From: Dyella acidisoli
GTDB taxonomy: Bacteria; Pseudomonadota; Gammaproteobacteria; Xanthomonadales; Rhodanobacteraceae
Length of the DNA stretch: 64,000 nucleotides
Reading direction: 5' to 3'
NCBI RefSeq assembly: GCF_030160295.1
Contig: NZ_BSOB01000008.1
Span: forward strand, 1 to 64,000
Part shown: positions 52,318-61,601 of the stretch, one piece after another
Layout of the letters: every line of letters starts with the position of its first letter
Position numbering within the stretch: the first letter of the stretch is position 1
Program-made: the position numbers and the translations under genes
Notes under the pieces: model-generated
The model's database searches: none
Told to the model about the DNA's origin: nothing
What the model saw: the letters and a program-made list of their open reading frames with translations, nothing else

Positions 52318-54138
52318 TTAGGCGCTCTTCCTGTAGGTTCCAAAATCACGTATGTCTCGATCAAAAACCAGAACGGTAGATGCGGGAGACTGGGGGGGTG
52401 TGGAGCTGCTGGGTAATGGCACATCTCTTGTTTGCGCTTCGCGCGTCTTCTGAATAGCGGCAGCGCGATGAGCAGCCTTCGTGCTGGCTATGGCCTGATT
52501 CGTGTTGGCATCTCTGAAGTCGAGCCCAGCATCTTTATATGCAAGAAGTTCAGGTGCTTCAGATAGTGCTGCATTTCGTTGGCGTTGCAGGCGAAGCTCC
52601 TCAAAAGCGATGCAGCGTGTGTCGCCCTTGGTGTGCAAAGCGACGACAATTGCTCCGCTGGGTCCGCGCAGATAGACCTTGGAGGCATCGCCGGGGTGGA
52701 AGTGGATGGCGCACTTTTCTTTCCGCCCCACCCATTCGGTCAGTTCATCCGCCCAGTAAAAACGCCCGCCGAATTCAATGCCGGTCCGGCGAATACACCG
52801 CATTGCGAAGGGATAGAAAAGGACGGGAATTTGCCAGGGCGCATAGCCCGATGGCAAAGGGCGCCCGGCGTTGTGCTCTGCCGCTAACTCACGCCATTTC
52901 ATCAAGGGCGGTACGTCCAGTGTCCGGTGCCTAGTAACGTGATAGCCGCGCACGATTTCGTTCACAAAAAAGGCTTTGAACGCTGAGAGCGTCATGCGTG
53001 CGTCACGTTCAGCGTCATAGTCACCGCGTTCGACGACATTGCGCTGCGTGCTTCCGGGGAGAAGCCGGCATTTACCCATGAACGTGCCGATCAGTCGTTC
53101 GATGATGCCACCATAATGAGGCGCGTCCACAGGGCGGTTTTGCAAATCGATACCGATATCTGTGCAACCGTTTTGGAGTGCTTCGCTATGGAACTCCCGT
53201 GCGTTATCGGCGTGGACGAGTAGCATGACGCCATGGACGGGCCATTCACCGTCAATGCCGAGTGTTGCGAGGAAGTCGGACTTTGGAAGGATGGCATGGG
53301 CCAAGCACATGCCTACCGAGATGGCGCTCGGTGGTTCTAGTGAGATATAAACCCCGACTACCATCCGCGATTTCACATCAATGGCGAGCGTCACCCACGG
53401 TCGTCCTATGACGATGGTCTGATCGAATTCAGATACGAGGAGGACATCGGCGAGCGTGTGGTCGATCTGGACGTACTCCAAAAGTTTCCACACCTCGAAG
53501 GAGCCCGTCATGGGGGTCAACTTGTATTTGGCGGCCTTGGCCCCTTCACGCCGTCTGATACGTTCATATTCATCGAGTTGACTTGCGCGATGCCGAATGG
53601 TGGTCGGACTAGGCAGAGGGCACTGGAACTTCCGACATTCCTTGTGGATGTGCTCAATGGCATCTGTGAGCGACGGTTTGGTTTCTTTAAGCCATCGCTC
53701 ATTCAGCTGGGTCGCGATGATTTCTTCGACTTTCGGCAAGAGCAGCCGAACACCTGTGCGACGGCCGCTCTTTTCGGGCTTCATCGCACTGACCGTGCCC
53801 TGGATACGAAATTGCCTGACTTTTCGCTGCATGGTGCGAAGGGAAAGACCTAATTGCTCCGACGACTCTTCGTAGCGTTGTTTCTTTTCAGCGGGTGTCT
53901 GCGCCGCGAGGATCTTTCGTGCGGCCTGAGCGTATTGGTCCCACTCTTGCCATGCCGACGCCTCTGCGGGGGCCAGCGGCAAAGGCCTGTCGGTGGCTAA
54001 CGTGAGTTCAGTGGCCTTGCATTCGTAGATCTCACCCGAATCGGTGCGAGCGATGAGCGTGACGGTATCGCCGGAGGCATCCAGTACTTCCATGCGGCGT
54101 TCGCGATAGACAACCTCCATGCCGGACTTAAACTGCAT
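52318..54138 (-). CDS. tnsB: TnsB/TniA-type DDE transposase
   Basis: 606 residues. An N-terminal beta/HTH DNA-binding part (LGLSLRTMQRKVRQFR), then an rve integrase core with the DDE triad Asp226 (YVQIDHTLADVLL), Asp311 (LLVHADNAREF) and Glu347 (GGIIERLIGTF), then a Mu-transposase-type beta-barrel. It binds transposon ends and joins the 3' ends to target. Starts inside the tnsA 3' end (11 bp overlap). Confidence 0.95.
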   Translation of the reverse strand: MQFKSGMEVVYRERRMEVLDASGDTVTLIARTDSGEIYECKATELTLATDRPLPLAPAEASAWQEWDQYAQAARKILAAQTPAEKKQRYEESSEQLGLSLRTMQRKVRQFRIQGTVSAMKPEKSGRRTGVRLLLPKVEEIIATQLNERWLKETKPSLTDAIEHIHKECRKFQCPLPSPTTIRHRASQLDEYERIRRREGAKAAKYKLTPMTGSFEVWKLLEYVQIDHTLADVLLVSEFDQTIVIGRPWVTLAIDVKSRMVVGVYISLEPPSAISVGMCLAHAILPKSDFLATLGIDGEWPVHGVMLLVHADNAREFHSEALQNGCTDIGIDLQNRPVDAPHYGGIIERLIGTFMGKCRLLPGSTQRNVVERGDYDAERDARMTLSAFKAFFVNEIVRGYHVTRHRTLDVPPLMKWRELAAEHNAGRPLPSGYAPWQIPVLFYPFAMRCIRRTGIEFGGRFYWADELTEWVGRKEKCAIHFHPGDASKVYLRGPSGAIVVALHTKGDTRCIAFEELRLQRQRNAALSEAPELLAYKDAGLDFRDANTNQAIASTKAAHRAAAIQKTREAQTRDVPLPSSSTPPQSPASTVLVFDRDIRDFGTYRKSA

Positions 54139-54646
54139 GGTGCACCTCCTGCAGCGATGGCAACCGCACCAGCGGCAGACCTAACGCAGCGGCCACGATA
54201 CGGCGCCGCAGTTCCCAGACCTTGGGGTCGATCGTCACGGTCGGCGGTTTCACCTCGACGAGGCAAAGGTTGCTCAATCCCAGCATTGCCCAGTGCGTCG
54301 GCGGATGGTCGAGCAGGACGAGCGCATCGGGCGTGTAGCGGCGTGCATGGCCGTCCTCATGCCATTCAAACGTTGCAGGTTGCGTGGCCAACGCCTGGCA
54401 CGACGGATCATCCGCCAGTTCGCGCAGCACGCGCCGTTCCAGTGCGCTTTCCACACGAAGCATCGGTTGGCCCAAGAATGCACAAAGGTAGCCGGTGTGA
54501 TGGCGACCGTACGACAGAGGTACGCGACGATGATTCCAGAACACTTTGATGGTGGGATCGGCTGACGACGAGGCCAGTACGGGTTCGATTCGGTCCTTGA
54601 TGGACGAATTGCGGTACGCCACCTTCAATTCACGATATTTCCTCAT
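54128..54646 (-). CDS. tnsA: TnsA-type endonuclease
   Basis: 172 residues from ATG 54646 (a longer frame to 54706 is possible). PD-(D/E)XK-like nuclease: ESALERRVLRELADDP (catalytic Glu), YTPDALVLL (Asp) and LCLVEVKP (E-x-K). TnsA cuts the 5' ends so that transposition is cut-and-paste. First gene of the tnsABC-tniQ operon. Confidence 0.88.
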   Translation of the reverse strand: MRKYRELKVAYRNSSIKDRIEPVLASSSADPTIKVFWNHRRVPLSYGRHHTGYLCAFLGQPMLRVESALERRVLRELADDPSCQALATQPATFEWHEDGHARRYTPDALVLLDHPPTHWAMLGLSNLCLVEVKPPTVTIDPKVWELRRRIVAAALGLPLVRLPSLQEVHHAV

Positions 54647-54748
54647 AGAAAAACAAGCTCCATGCTTGAGATGGCCATCGGCCATAAAAAGTGGAGCCCT
54701 AGGCAAAACTCGCCCTTGCCCTACGAAGGGGTTGGGCTAGCATGAGTC

Positions 54749-54766
54749 TGTCGGTGGCAATCGACA
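54749..54766. promoter_or_regulatory. TGTCG...CGACA palindrome upstream of tnsA
   Basis: TGTCGGTGGCAATCGACA resembles the palindromes at both transposon ends and lies about 100 bases upstream of tnsA. It may be an autoregulatory TnsB site. Confidence 0.45.
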
Positions 54767-54774
54767 GCAGTGCC

Positions 54775-54803
54775 GGCCTACGAGATTCGCAGTCTCGTAG
54801 GCC
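54775..54803. terminator. Perfect 11 bp hairpin upstream of tnsA
   Basis: GGCCTACGAGA-N7-TCTCGTAGGCC, followed by GTTTT on the plus strand. Could insulate the tns operon or stop rightward transcription. Confidence 0.65.
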
Positions 54804-54946
54804 GTTTTGCTTCAGGCTCTGCGAAATTCGAAAACGGCAGTCGAGCAGTTAGCTGATAGAGACTCCTTTTTTGATGTGATGGGTGTCGTGGAGGGAGTCC
54901 TTGCCTCACGTTCCGCTAGTAAGGGATGCGTGCAAAAGCCCAGAAG

Positions 54947-55324
54947 CTAGTCGGACGCGTCTTCGTCGCGGCACCGTTTGTTTGTGGAATGGGCACTCTT
55001 GGGGCGCAGTTCCTGGCTAGACAGCTGGGCCATTGACGCAGGCGTAGATTCATCGCCAGGGCAGATGGCAGATACGTCAATAGAAGCCAGCCAAGCGGCA
55101 ACGTCTCGTGTCCGGGCAAACCACCCCTTCCGTCCAGGGAGCCGAAATACGCTCACCGGCAGACGGCCTGCCGCGGCGGCCCGCCGAAAGGCTCTCTCGT
55201 GGTTCATGCGCAATAAGCGTCGAAGATCGGCGCCGGTCATCAGTTCCCCGTGAGCGCCTAAGAGGCTGATTTCAATTGGATTCTTTATCGCTTGGTGACC
55301 AATGGGTCGGACAAATGCGGACAT
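54947..55324 (-). CDS. Small putative DNA-binding protein (excisionase/AlpA-like HTH)
   Basis: 125 residues; GGAG seven bases before the ATG. MTGADLRRLLRMNHERAFRRAAAAGRLPVSVFRLPGRKGWFARTRDVAAWLAS has the layout of MerR/AlpA-like small helix-turn-helix proteins. Basic/Ser-rich tail. It points toward tnsA in the same orientation, 300 bases upstream. Confidence 0.55.
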   Translation of the reverse strand: MSAFVRPIGHQAIKNPIEISLLGAHGELMTGADLRRLLRMNHERAFRRAAAAGRLPVSVFRLPGRKGWFARTRDVAAWLASIDVSAICPGDESTPASMAQLSSQELRPKSAHSTNKRCRDEDASD

Positions 55325-55388
55325 ATGGGGTCTCCGATGGACTGGTGCGCATCGTAAGCCGCATACTGTTTTCTCCGACCAAACAAAA

Positions 55389-56600
55389 ATGGGGAATTAC
55401 GCTCTAATGGCTCCAGGACGGCCTTCATGCAGCTTTGCCGACCCCGTTAAGCGTGTACGGGCATGGTGTTGGCTGTCCGATTTGCAGGATGCAGTGGGTG
55501 TTGGGGCAGCACTTGAGCTGGATAAAGGCCCTCTGATGAAAGGGTTTCCTCTAGGAAGAAGGTTTCAGTCCATCGCAGATGACGGGTTTGACCCAGGTCG
55601 GGTCCAAATAACGGCGACCCTTTCGTTGCTGGATCACGTTTGTAGAAAGAGGCCATATAGCCATTTGCGAGAGGTCTATCGTCACTCGCTTTGGCGAGTG
55701 CTGGAAGATCGTTCATGGGGCGAACATCGGCGAGACGAGCTACTGGAAAAAGCCCTCAAAAACGTGGGGCTAGTTGTCATTGATATCGTCGACGCAGGTC
55801 ACGCGAGGGGACTAAGTGTCGAGTGGCGAGAACACTTCAGCGTCAAAATCTACGGTCCGGGTGAATACGATTATGAACCCGTGCTTCTTTCGTTTAAGAA
55901 TTCCAAAGTTGCCGAGTCTCTGGCAACGTTGGACGGCATCCTTGCTCTCGTGTTGCTTTTACGGCGTAGCCTTGATGTGGGCAACACGAAATTCGCACAC
56001 CAGATATATCGTGTTCTTGAGAAGGCTTGTTATACCTTCGGTGCACGATGGCGAGGAGAAGCAGCTGATACGTGGAATTACGTGGTCAGGACGCGTGCGC
56101 TTGCGTGGATACCAGACTTTGAACCCAGTGCAAAAGCATGGGAAAGTGCAAGAACGCTTGTTCTGCTCGAATCCAAAGAGGCCAAACGTGAGGGACGTGG
56201 GCGCCCGTCTCGTAGCGCTGACCAAGTAACAAGTGGGAAGGTGGAGCGTCGCTGGAGACGTCGCATCTTAATGAAGGCGTGTGCTTTGACAGATTCAAAA
56301 ATCTGGCATGTTGGGTTTCAAGAACGTACACGCTTCAATGAGTGGTTGACTGGGAACCGTCGACTCATCGAAGCGCATTTAAATTGGGCGGCCTATCTCG
56401 AGTATGTTGGTGGGGGTGAAGATCCGGATTACGAAGCTCAATTCGCAAAACTCCCGTCTCTGGAGATTCCCGTCGATGCCGACCACTCAAATTCCTACCC
56501 GTATTCTGGACGTCTAGAGGGACATCGAACGGAAGGTTCTGATCGCGGCATGCTCTCCATGGAGATTCCCGTCGATGATGATGCTCATAATGCGGACTAG
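55389..56600 (+). CDS. Hypothetical protein with duplicated C-terminal motif
   Basis: About 403 residues; family not recognised. Mostly helical and basic in the middle (AKREGRGRPSRSADQVTSGKVERRWRRRILMKA suggests nucleic-acid contact). The tail carries two near copies of a motif (SLEIPVDADH and SMEIPVDDDAH) about 35 residues apart. Start uncertain: an ATG at 55302 would overlap the divergent gene; 55389 and 55407 are alternatives. Confidence 0.6.
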   Translation: MGNYALMAPGRPSCSFADPVKRVRAWCWLSDLQDAVGVGAALELDKGPLMKGFPLGRRFQSIADDGFDPGRVQITATLSLLDHVCRKRPYSHLREVYRHSLWRVLEDRSWGEHRRDELLEKALKNVGLVVIDIVDAGHARGLSVEWREHFSVKIYGPGEYDYEPVLLSFKNSKVAESLATLDGILALVLLLRRSLDVGNTKFAHQIYRVLEKACYTFGARWRGEAADTWNYVVRTRALAWIPDFEPSAKAWESARTLVLLESKEAKREGRGRPSRSADQVTSGKVERRWRRRILMKACALTDSKIWHVGFQERTRFNEWLTGNRRLIEAHLNWAAYLEYVGGGEDPDYEAQFAKLPSLEIPVDADHSNSYPYSGRLEGHRTEGSDRGMLSMEIPVDDDAHNAD

Positions 56601-56604
56601 GGGA

Positions 56605-56967
56605 TTAAATGGGGCCGTAGAGAGCAAGCTTTCCAATGGCAAGGGTGTTTCCAACAGCGGTCGCGATGTTGACCAGCAATCCGAGCGTAAGCACCGGCGG
56701 TGCTCGATAACTTCGGCAGCGCTGCCAGGGCGCATCGAGGCAGGTGGCACTGATATAAGCCTGACGCGCCAGGTCGCCGACAAAAAGCGCAGGCCAAAAC
56801 CGATACGGGACAAGCATCAGGACCGCCAAATGGAAGCCCGTCAGCAAAATCCAGTGATTGATCGACACGTGACGGGCCAAAACCAGCGCGATCAGGTAGA
56901 TCGTCGCTATTCCCGCCTGCCGTAGAAGGGCCACCGCCCTTGGTCCTGCCTGCATCGCCTCCCCCAT
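56605..56967 (-). CDS. MASE1-like membrane sensor fragment
   Basis: 120 residues; AAGGA six bases before the ATG. The segment LLRQAGIATIYLIALVLARHVSINHWILLTGFHLAVLMLVPYRFWPALFVGDLARQAY resembles the first helices of a MASE1 domain; real MASE1 domains are more than twice as long and precede a kinase or GGDEF domain. Probably truncated. Confidence 0.45.
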   Translation of the reverse strand: MGEAMQAGPRAVALLRQAGIATIYLIALVLARHVSINHWILLTGFHLAVLMLVPYRFWPALFVGDLARQAYISATCLDAPWQRCRSYRAPPVLTLGLLVNIATAVGNTLAIGKLALYGPI

Positions 56968-57219
56968 GGAAATCCTTGATGCCAGCTCACCCACCAACAA
57001 TCCCCGCGATGTGACATGGTGGCACGTGAAACCTGGGTGAAGCATATCCGCTCTCTTGGCTCACCCCAGCCCAGAACCGGAAAACGGCTCACACCCTTGA
57101 ATTGGCCCTTCGAACACGCTCATCATGTGTGCTGCCGGGAAGTCAGGCATCAAGCAGTGGGCCCGCTGTGACCAAGGATGACCGATGCACCGACCGCCGT
57201 CCCTTAGGGGGCGGCGTTT

Positions 57220-57543
57220 TCACTTCTCGACCCTGGATGCACGTGGCTTGGGGACGCGAACGGAGGCGGGCATGTTCTTGGGCAAAGCATCCAGCATGGC
57301 TTCCACCTGTTGTGCATAGGCGCTAAGGGTGACCCCGCAGGCCCTTGTCCATTCGTAAATTTGAAGTATGTCCAAGCGCCTACGGCCCAGTTCCACGTCC
57401 CCAACGAACGTTTGCGACCGGCCTAACTTCGCAGCAAGCTGCCGTTGAGTGAGCTTTGCGGCCTGACGGGCGGCCTTCAACAACGCCCATGCCACGGCGT
57501 ATTCCCCTTTTTCTACGCTTTTTGTCTTTCGTGTGGTCGACAT
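57220..57543 (-). CDS. XRE-family helix-turn-helix regulator
   Basis: About 107 residues. HTH_3 core LLKAARQAAKLTQRQLAAKLGRSQTFVGDVELGRRRLDILQIYEW. Single-domain regulator; no toxin partner identified beside it. Confidence 0.88.
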   Translation of the reverse strand: MSTTRKTKSVEKGEYAVAWALLKAARQAAKLTQRQLAAKLGRSQTFVGDVELGRRRLDILQIYEWTRACGVTLSAYAQQVEAMLDALPKNMPASVRVPKPRASRVEK

Positions 57544-57800
57544 GGCGCCCACCATAGGGTGGTCCGCTCATGACCTATTCTTTGGTTCATGACCAATTTC
57601 TACGCAACAACTGCGCAGGAAAAAAGCCGAAATGCCAGGTGGAAACTCGCCATTTGCGGGCTTTTCGGAAACCCAGGCTTGAACCGTTTTTAAGTTCAAG
57701 TCAAAATCAGGCGAACGATTGCGCTCAGGCGACGGTCCGGCAGCCTTCCTGGGCGCCACCGGCTGAGCTGGGGCGGCGCAACTAACAGGGGAATCCAGAG

Positions 57801-57972
57801 ATGAACACCTTATTGAAGATCGGGGCCGTTACGGCGCCCGTGCTTTCGCTGACCGGATGCGCCACCACAGTGGGCAAAAGATTTCGATCAGTCCCACGTA
57901 TCGCAGTTCGTGTCGCACCTAACCACAGCGGACCAAGTGACCATGAATCCACCCTACGAGGGGGAGCCATGA
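57801..57972 (+). pseudogene. Frameshifted small lipoprotein
   Basis: MNTLLKIGAVTAPVLSLTGCATTVGK has a lipobox; at an A-run near 57880 the frame changes and continues convincingly as KDFDQSHVSQFVSHLTTADQV to a TGA overlapping the next ATG. SmpA/OmlA-like style. One inserted base explains it. Confidence 0.6.
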
Positions 57973-58541
57973 AAAGGCGAATCTGGAGCGCCATCGCGTG
58001 CGGCGCCCTGATGCTCGCCTGTGGCCTGGCTTACGCAGCACCCGCCCCACTAACGTTGTTCGGCATACCGCTTAAGGGCGCAACGCGCGCTCACTTGCGT
58101 GAAGCACTCAAATCACACGGCATGATCGCAAAGCGCGAGGACGATAGCTATTGGGTCGACCTGTACGATCCTAGTTCTGTGCTGGACGGAGCCAGTGAAT
58201 TTCAAGTGGGTTACGTGGCGGCCACGCACGTATTTGCTGACTGCAAATATACATTCCAAGGCTCTATGGACACCCAATTGGTAGGGAAGGTCATCGCCTT
58301 AGTTCAATCCAAATATGGACCTCCGTCCACTCGCACGGGCGATATCAATCTAGGCGAGGTCACCGCCACCTGGAATTTTCCTAGCAGTATGAGCATCACA
58401 GTAAGGCGCGGCTGGCCTGACACGACGACCTACCTTTACTACATCGATGCGGCAGAGGATAGGGTCATGCAGACAGAAGTGGACGCTGAAAAACGTCGCC
58501 AGCTGCAACAAAAGGCGCGCGCGCAGAATCAGGCTTACTGA
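57969..58541 (+). CDS. Exported hypothetical protein
   Basis: 190 residues with signal peptide (SAIACGALMLACGLAYAA). LTLFGIPLKGATRAHLREALKSHGM ... ALVQSKYGPPSTRTGDINLGEVTATWNF shows a small alpha/beta domain; not assigned to a family. GAGGGGGAG precedes the ATG. Overlaps the end of the frameshifted lipoprotein gene by 4 bp (ATGA). Confidence 0.7.
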   Translation: MKRRIWSAIACGALMLACGLAYAAPAPLTLFGIPLKGATRAHLREALKSHGMIAKREDDSYWVDLYDPSSVLDGASEFQVGYVAATHVFADCKYTFQGSMDTQLVGKVIALVQSKYGPPSTRTGDINLGEVTATWNFPSSMSITVRRGWPDTTTYLYYIDAAEDRVMQTEVDAEKRRQLQQKARAQNQAY

Positions 58542-58685
58542 GAAGGAAGCACAAGCATTTCCCGCCTTGTGCTCAGAACTAAGAAGCTTTTTTAACCGAT
58601 AAGCTAGAACGTGTCGGTCGCTGTGCGTCTGCTCCGCAGTTGCCGCAATTGCCAATCAATTGCTACGTGTACCATTGAGAATGTC

Positions 58686-59042
58686 ATGGCACTCAAGCTT
58701 GTCGACGATGACTTAGATGTATCGTTTGAAATTCCACTCAACGACGAAGCGCGATACATATTGAGCGTCCAACTTCAGCGGGCCTCCGAGGCCAAATTAA
58801 AGCCGCAATTCGAAGAACGGCTATGCGAACGACTTCAAGAGCTTGTCGATGCCGATCTTCGCCCGCCGACCTCGAAGCAGGTGGCCTACGCACTGGATAT
58901 CGCACGAAACCTCGATGTTTCCCTGCCGAGCGAGGCGTTGCGACACAAAGGATCCATGTTTGAATTCCTAGACCGTTATGCGCCGCTGTACAAGGAACGT
59001 TGCAAACCCTCTCATGAAACACCGGCGCAACCCGCAGAATGA
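58686..59042 (+). CDS. Hypothetical cytoplasmic protein
   Basis: 118 residues. SKQVAYALDIARNLDVSLPSEAL resembles a short motif found in several unknown plasmid and island proteins. Helical, soluble. No function assigned. ATG 58686 preferred to 58611. Confidence 0.55.
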   Translation: MALKLVDDDLDVSFEIPLNDEARYILSVQLQRASEAKLKPQFEERLCERLQELVDADLRPPTSKQVAYALDIARNLDVSLPSEALRHKGSMFEFLDRYAPLYKERCKPSHETPAQPAE

Positions 59043-59226
59043 AACCGTGTAATCGCATTCCGCGGCCGAAAAGGCGATCGCGCTCACCAGCGACCGATGG
59101 ATCTGCGTGCATATCGATTAGGCATGGCACGTCATCGCACTATTCATTGATGCGCTTTATAGGCGCTATCTTTGACAGCGCTCCTAACCAATGCCTCCGC
59201 GTGGGTGAATGAGTAGGAAAATCTCA

Positions 59227-59976
59227 ATGGCGCATGCAGGAGATGATCATCTAGAGCCACTGTGGCTTCAGGCCAGCCGTAATCCTCAAATGGAAGCGGC
59301 CTTCTTGCGCCAACTAGTTCATCAACGGGTGGTGGTGATCTTGCGGCAACCGCCTGGGCCCGGCGATGCGGCCCCAGAACGCAATCTTGTGCAATGGCGA
59401 CGCGAAACCGATGGCGTGACCTTTGTGCCCGTCTTTATCTGTGCCACCCATCTAACATATGCGCTGCCGGCACCCGCTAAATTCACGCAGGTTCCCATGC
59501 GGGTGCTGCTAGCAGCCGGTGGCGATCAAACGTATATCATCAATCCGCTGTCGGTGGCGCCATTCGAACTGCGGGAGCGGCAGCGAGCTTTGTTACGCCG
59601 CTATAGTGCCGAAGCTCACTATGACACCGAATGGCCGTCCCGCCGCGCACCTTGGGTGTTCCAGTTGCCCGACGACGCGCTCTATCCCATTGCAGTCAAA
59701 CTAGCACAGTGGTTTAACGCCACGGGTCGCGTCGATCAAGCGTTCCTTTATGAACTTAGGCGAGGTAAGAAGCCTCGCACCGAGATTGTGTTGGGGTTGA
59801 ACGAATCTGCCGATCAGGAGTTGGCAGATACGTTGATGGCAATAGCAGTCCACGCGGGAGCCAAAACAGCGTCTTTTATCATCCGCTTTCTGCCCGACGA
59901 ACCAGCTCATCGAGAAGGCCTTGCGCAGGCCGGCATCACACCGTTTTACCAACGACCGATGCCGTCACGTCAATGA
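59227..59976 (+). CDS. SseB-like protein
   Basis: 249 residues. N-terminal SseB domain (LWLQASRNPQMEAAFLRQLVHQRVVVILRQ, TFVPVFICATHLTYA, VPMRVLLAAGGDQTYIINPLS) and SseB_C (VDQAFLYELRRGKKPRTEIVLGLN). The biochemical role of SseB proteins is unclear; some are linked to secretion systems. AGGA precedes ATG 59227. Confidence 0.75.
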   Translation: MAHAGDDHLEPLWLQASRNPQMEAAFLRQLVHQRVVVILRQPPGPGDAAPERNLVQWRRETDGVTFVPVFICATHLTYALPAPAKFTQVPMRVLLAAGGDQTYIINPLSVAPFELRERQRALLRRYSAEAHYDTEWPSRRAPWVFQLPDDALYPIAVKLAQWFNATGRVDQAFLYELRRGKKPRTEIVLGLNESADQELADTLMAIAVHAGAKTASFIIRFLPDEPAHREGLAQAGITPFYQRPMPSRQ

Positions 59977-60350
59977 GGCATCGTTGCGGCGCGAGCGTAA
60001 GTCGGCGCCGCCCATTATTCCAGAAAAATGTGTGAGTCCGAACGTTTCACGACACCTCCGGTTTTCCGGTTTGGGTAGCCGCTTGGTTCGCTGCAGCAAA
60101 CGGTCGTCATTGTTTCGGCGCGACTTGCGGACGTGCTGGATATCGAACGCCCTCAGGTGGTAGAAGTCGCCGAAATCGAGGCAGCGGGAATTCAATACGG
60201 TTAGAGCGCGGCCGGTGGCACCGATTTCAATCGTATTAAGAAGAGATGAGTGACCCCGGGCCGGTTCCGTGTGCGCTCACGGAGGCTCTGCACCGCTGGC
60301 CCGATTCGGGTCACTGGCGCGAATGGCGACGACAACAGGCGGGGTGATGC
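59977..60350. other. Intergenic region with possible decayed frames
   Basis: No supported gene. A short open stretch ending near 60204 (RLADVLDIERPQVVEVAEI) looks protein-like but has no start. Confidence 0.35.
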
Positions 60351-60554
60351 ATGGCAAGCGTTGATGATCTCAATGTGCAACGTGTGCTTCGGGCAGCCGA
60401 AGCAATTTCGGGAGATCGCGCCCGAGCCATCGCATGGCTGCAGCAACCGATCCTAGATTTCAATGGGAAAAAACCGATGGACTTAGTTGATGAAGGTCGA
60501 ACCGATGCTCTGTTGCGTTACTTGAACTCAATCGAAGTGGGTCCCGTCGGCTGA
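60351..60554 (+). CDS. MbcA/ParS-like antitoxin C-terminal domain protein
   Basis: 67 residues. ISGDRARAIAWLQQPILDFNGKKPMDLVDEGRTDALLRYLNSIEVG matches the toxin-binding domain of MbcA/ParS/Xre antitoxins. The N-terminal DNA-binding part and a RES-domain toxin are both missing, so it is an orphan or a remnant. Confidence 0.7.
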   Translation: MASVDDLNVQRVLRAAEAISGDRARAIAWLQQPILDFNGKKPMDLVDEGRTDALLRYLNSIEVGPVG

Positions 60555-60611
60555 TTTAGGTGCAGACAAAATATTTTGTTGCAGACTCGATGCTGTCGCC
60601 GAAGGTCGCCT

Positions 60612-61601
60612 ATGAAGAACACCCGGAAGCATCACCGAACGATCAGGCCACGAAGCACCCGTGACCTACGCGCGGAAGTGGCGGACCTCGCCGCAACCCT
60701 TGCCAGCACAGCGGGGAAAGGGGAGCTGGTCATAGAAGATCGACGCATCAGTGCGCAAACGATTCAGTTCGAATGGGACCGGCTCTTAAAGGCCTTTCCG
60801 CCGCAATTGCGGTCGCGATTGACGTTGAAAATCCTAGAGCCCGAGCCCGCGTCGCACGCGCGGCATCCGGCCATTGACCAGGCACGCAGCGTGATGCTGG
60901 GCACACCCAACTTTCGCTTTGAGGTGGTACGCCAGTTGATCGGCGCCGATATCGATCAGGCCGGACCCCAAAGTGTCGAGGCCCTTGTTGAGAAGATCGG
61001 CGCCTCACAGTTCACGGTACGCAAGGTGCTGGGTGAGCTGGTCGGGTGCGGCATCGTCAAGCAATCGCGTCCAGCAAACGCACGTTTCTCCCTCAAGTCG
61101 GCCGACATCAACCCGGAGCTGCTGGGGATCGCAAGGGCCATGCCGCAGACATTGCGGTTCCGGTATGCCGCCGGCACCCGCCCGCGATCGATGGGCGAAC
61201 TGATCCAGCGCTTCGAGCAGCTCATGCAAGCTGGCACCTCTGCAGGTTGGAAGAACATCGGATTGTCAGGGTCGGCAGCGACAAACCTGCTACGCCTTCG
61301 CCAGGTGGATCTCCTTGGCGTGCCACGCATGGATCTCACGGCCTATATCGCTAAGTCCGCCAAGACGTTCGACGTGTCCCTGCTCCACGAGCTGGATAGT
61401 GGCCTTGAATACGTGTCGGACGTGTTCTGGCCAGCGTCGCTGGTTATCACGCCCGTGCGTTCGGATGTGATGTTCAATCATCCCGACGGTGACCACCCTT
61501 GGCGTTTTGCGCAGAACAGCGATATTTATCTTGCGCTACTCCATACGGACTTGCGGGAGCAGGCGGTACAGTTTGCCGCTGGCGGTGGCAGGGGTTGGTG
61601 A
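60612..61601 (+). CDS. Winged-helix protein with AbiEi-like C-terminal region
   Basis: About 329 residues. Basic N-terminus, then a winged helix (VEALVEKIGASQFTVRKVLGELVGCGIVKQSRPANARFSL, about 125-165), then an AbiEi-like alpha/beta domain (WKNIGLSGSAATNLLRLRQVD, ITPVRSDVMFNHPDGDHPWRFAQNSDIYLALLHTDLREQA). AbiEi proteins are antitoxins of AbiE systems; no AbiEii toxin is beside it. Last complete gene before the right transposon end. Confidence 0.55.
   Translation: MKNTRKHHRTIRPRSTRDLRAEVADLAATLASTAGKGELVIEDRRISAQTIQFEWDRLLKAFPPQLRSRLTLKILEPEPASHARHPAIDQARSVMLGTPNFRFEVVRQLIGADIDQAGPQSVEALVEKIGASQFTVRKVLGELVGCGIVKQSRPANARFSLKSADINPELLGIARAMPQTLRFRYAAGTRPRSMGELIQRFEQLMQAGTSAGWKNIGLSGSAATNLLRLRQVDLLGVPRMDLTAYIAKSAKTFDVSLLHELDSGLEYVSDVFWPASLVITPVRSDVMFNHPDGDHPWRFAQNSDIYLALLHTDLREQAVQFAAGGGRGW

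Noticed and set aside
50375-54946. Possible CRISPR-associated transposon (CAST)
   Set aside because: No cas genes, no direct-repeat array and no crRNA-like repeats were found anywhere in the window.
60612-61601. Plasmid replication initiator
   Set aside because: Considered because of nearby palindromic repeats, but the C-terminal half fits AbiEi-like proteins and the repeats fit transposon ends.
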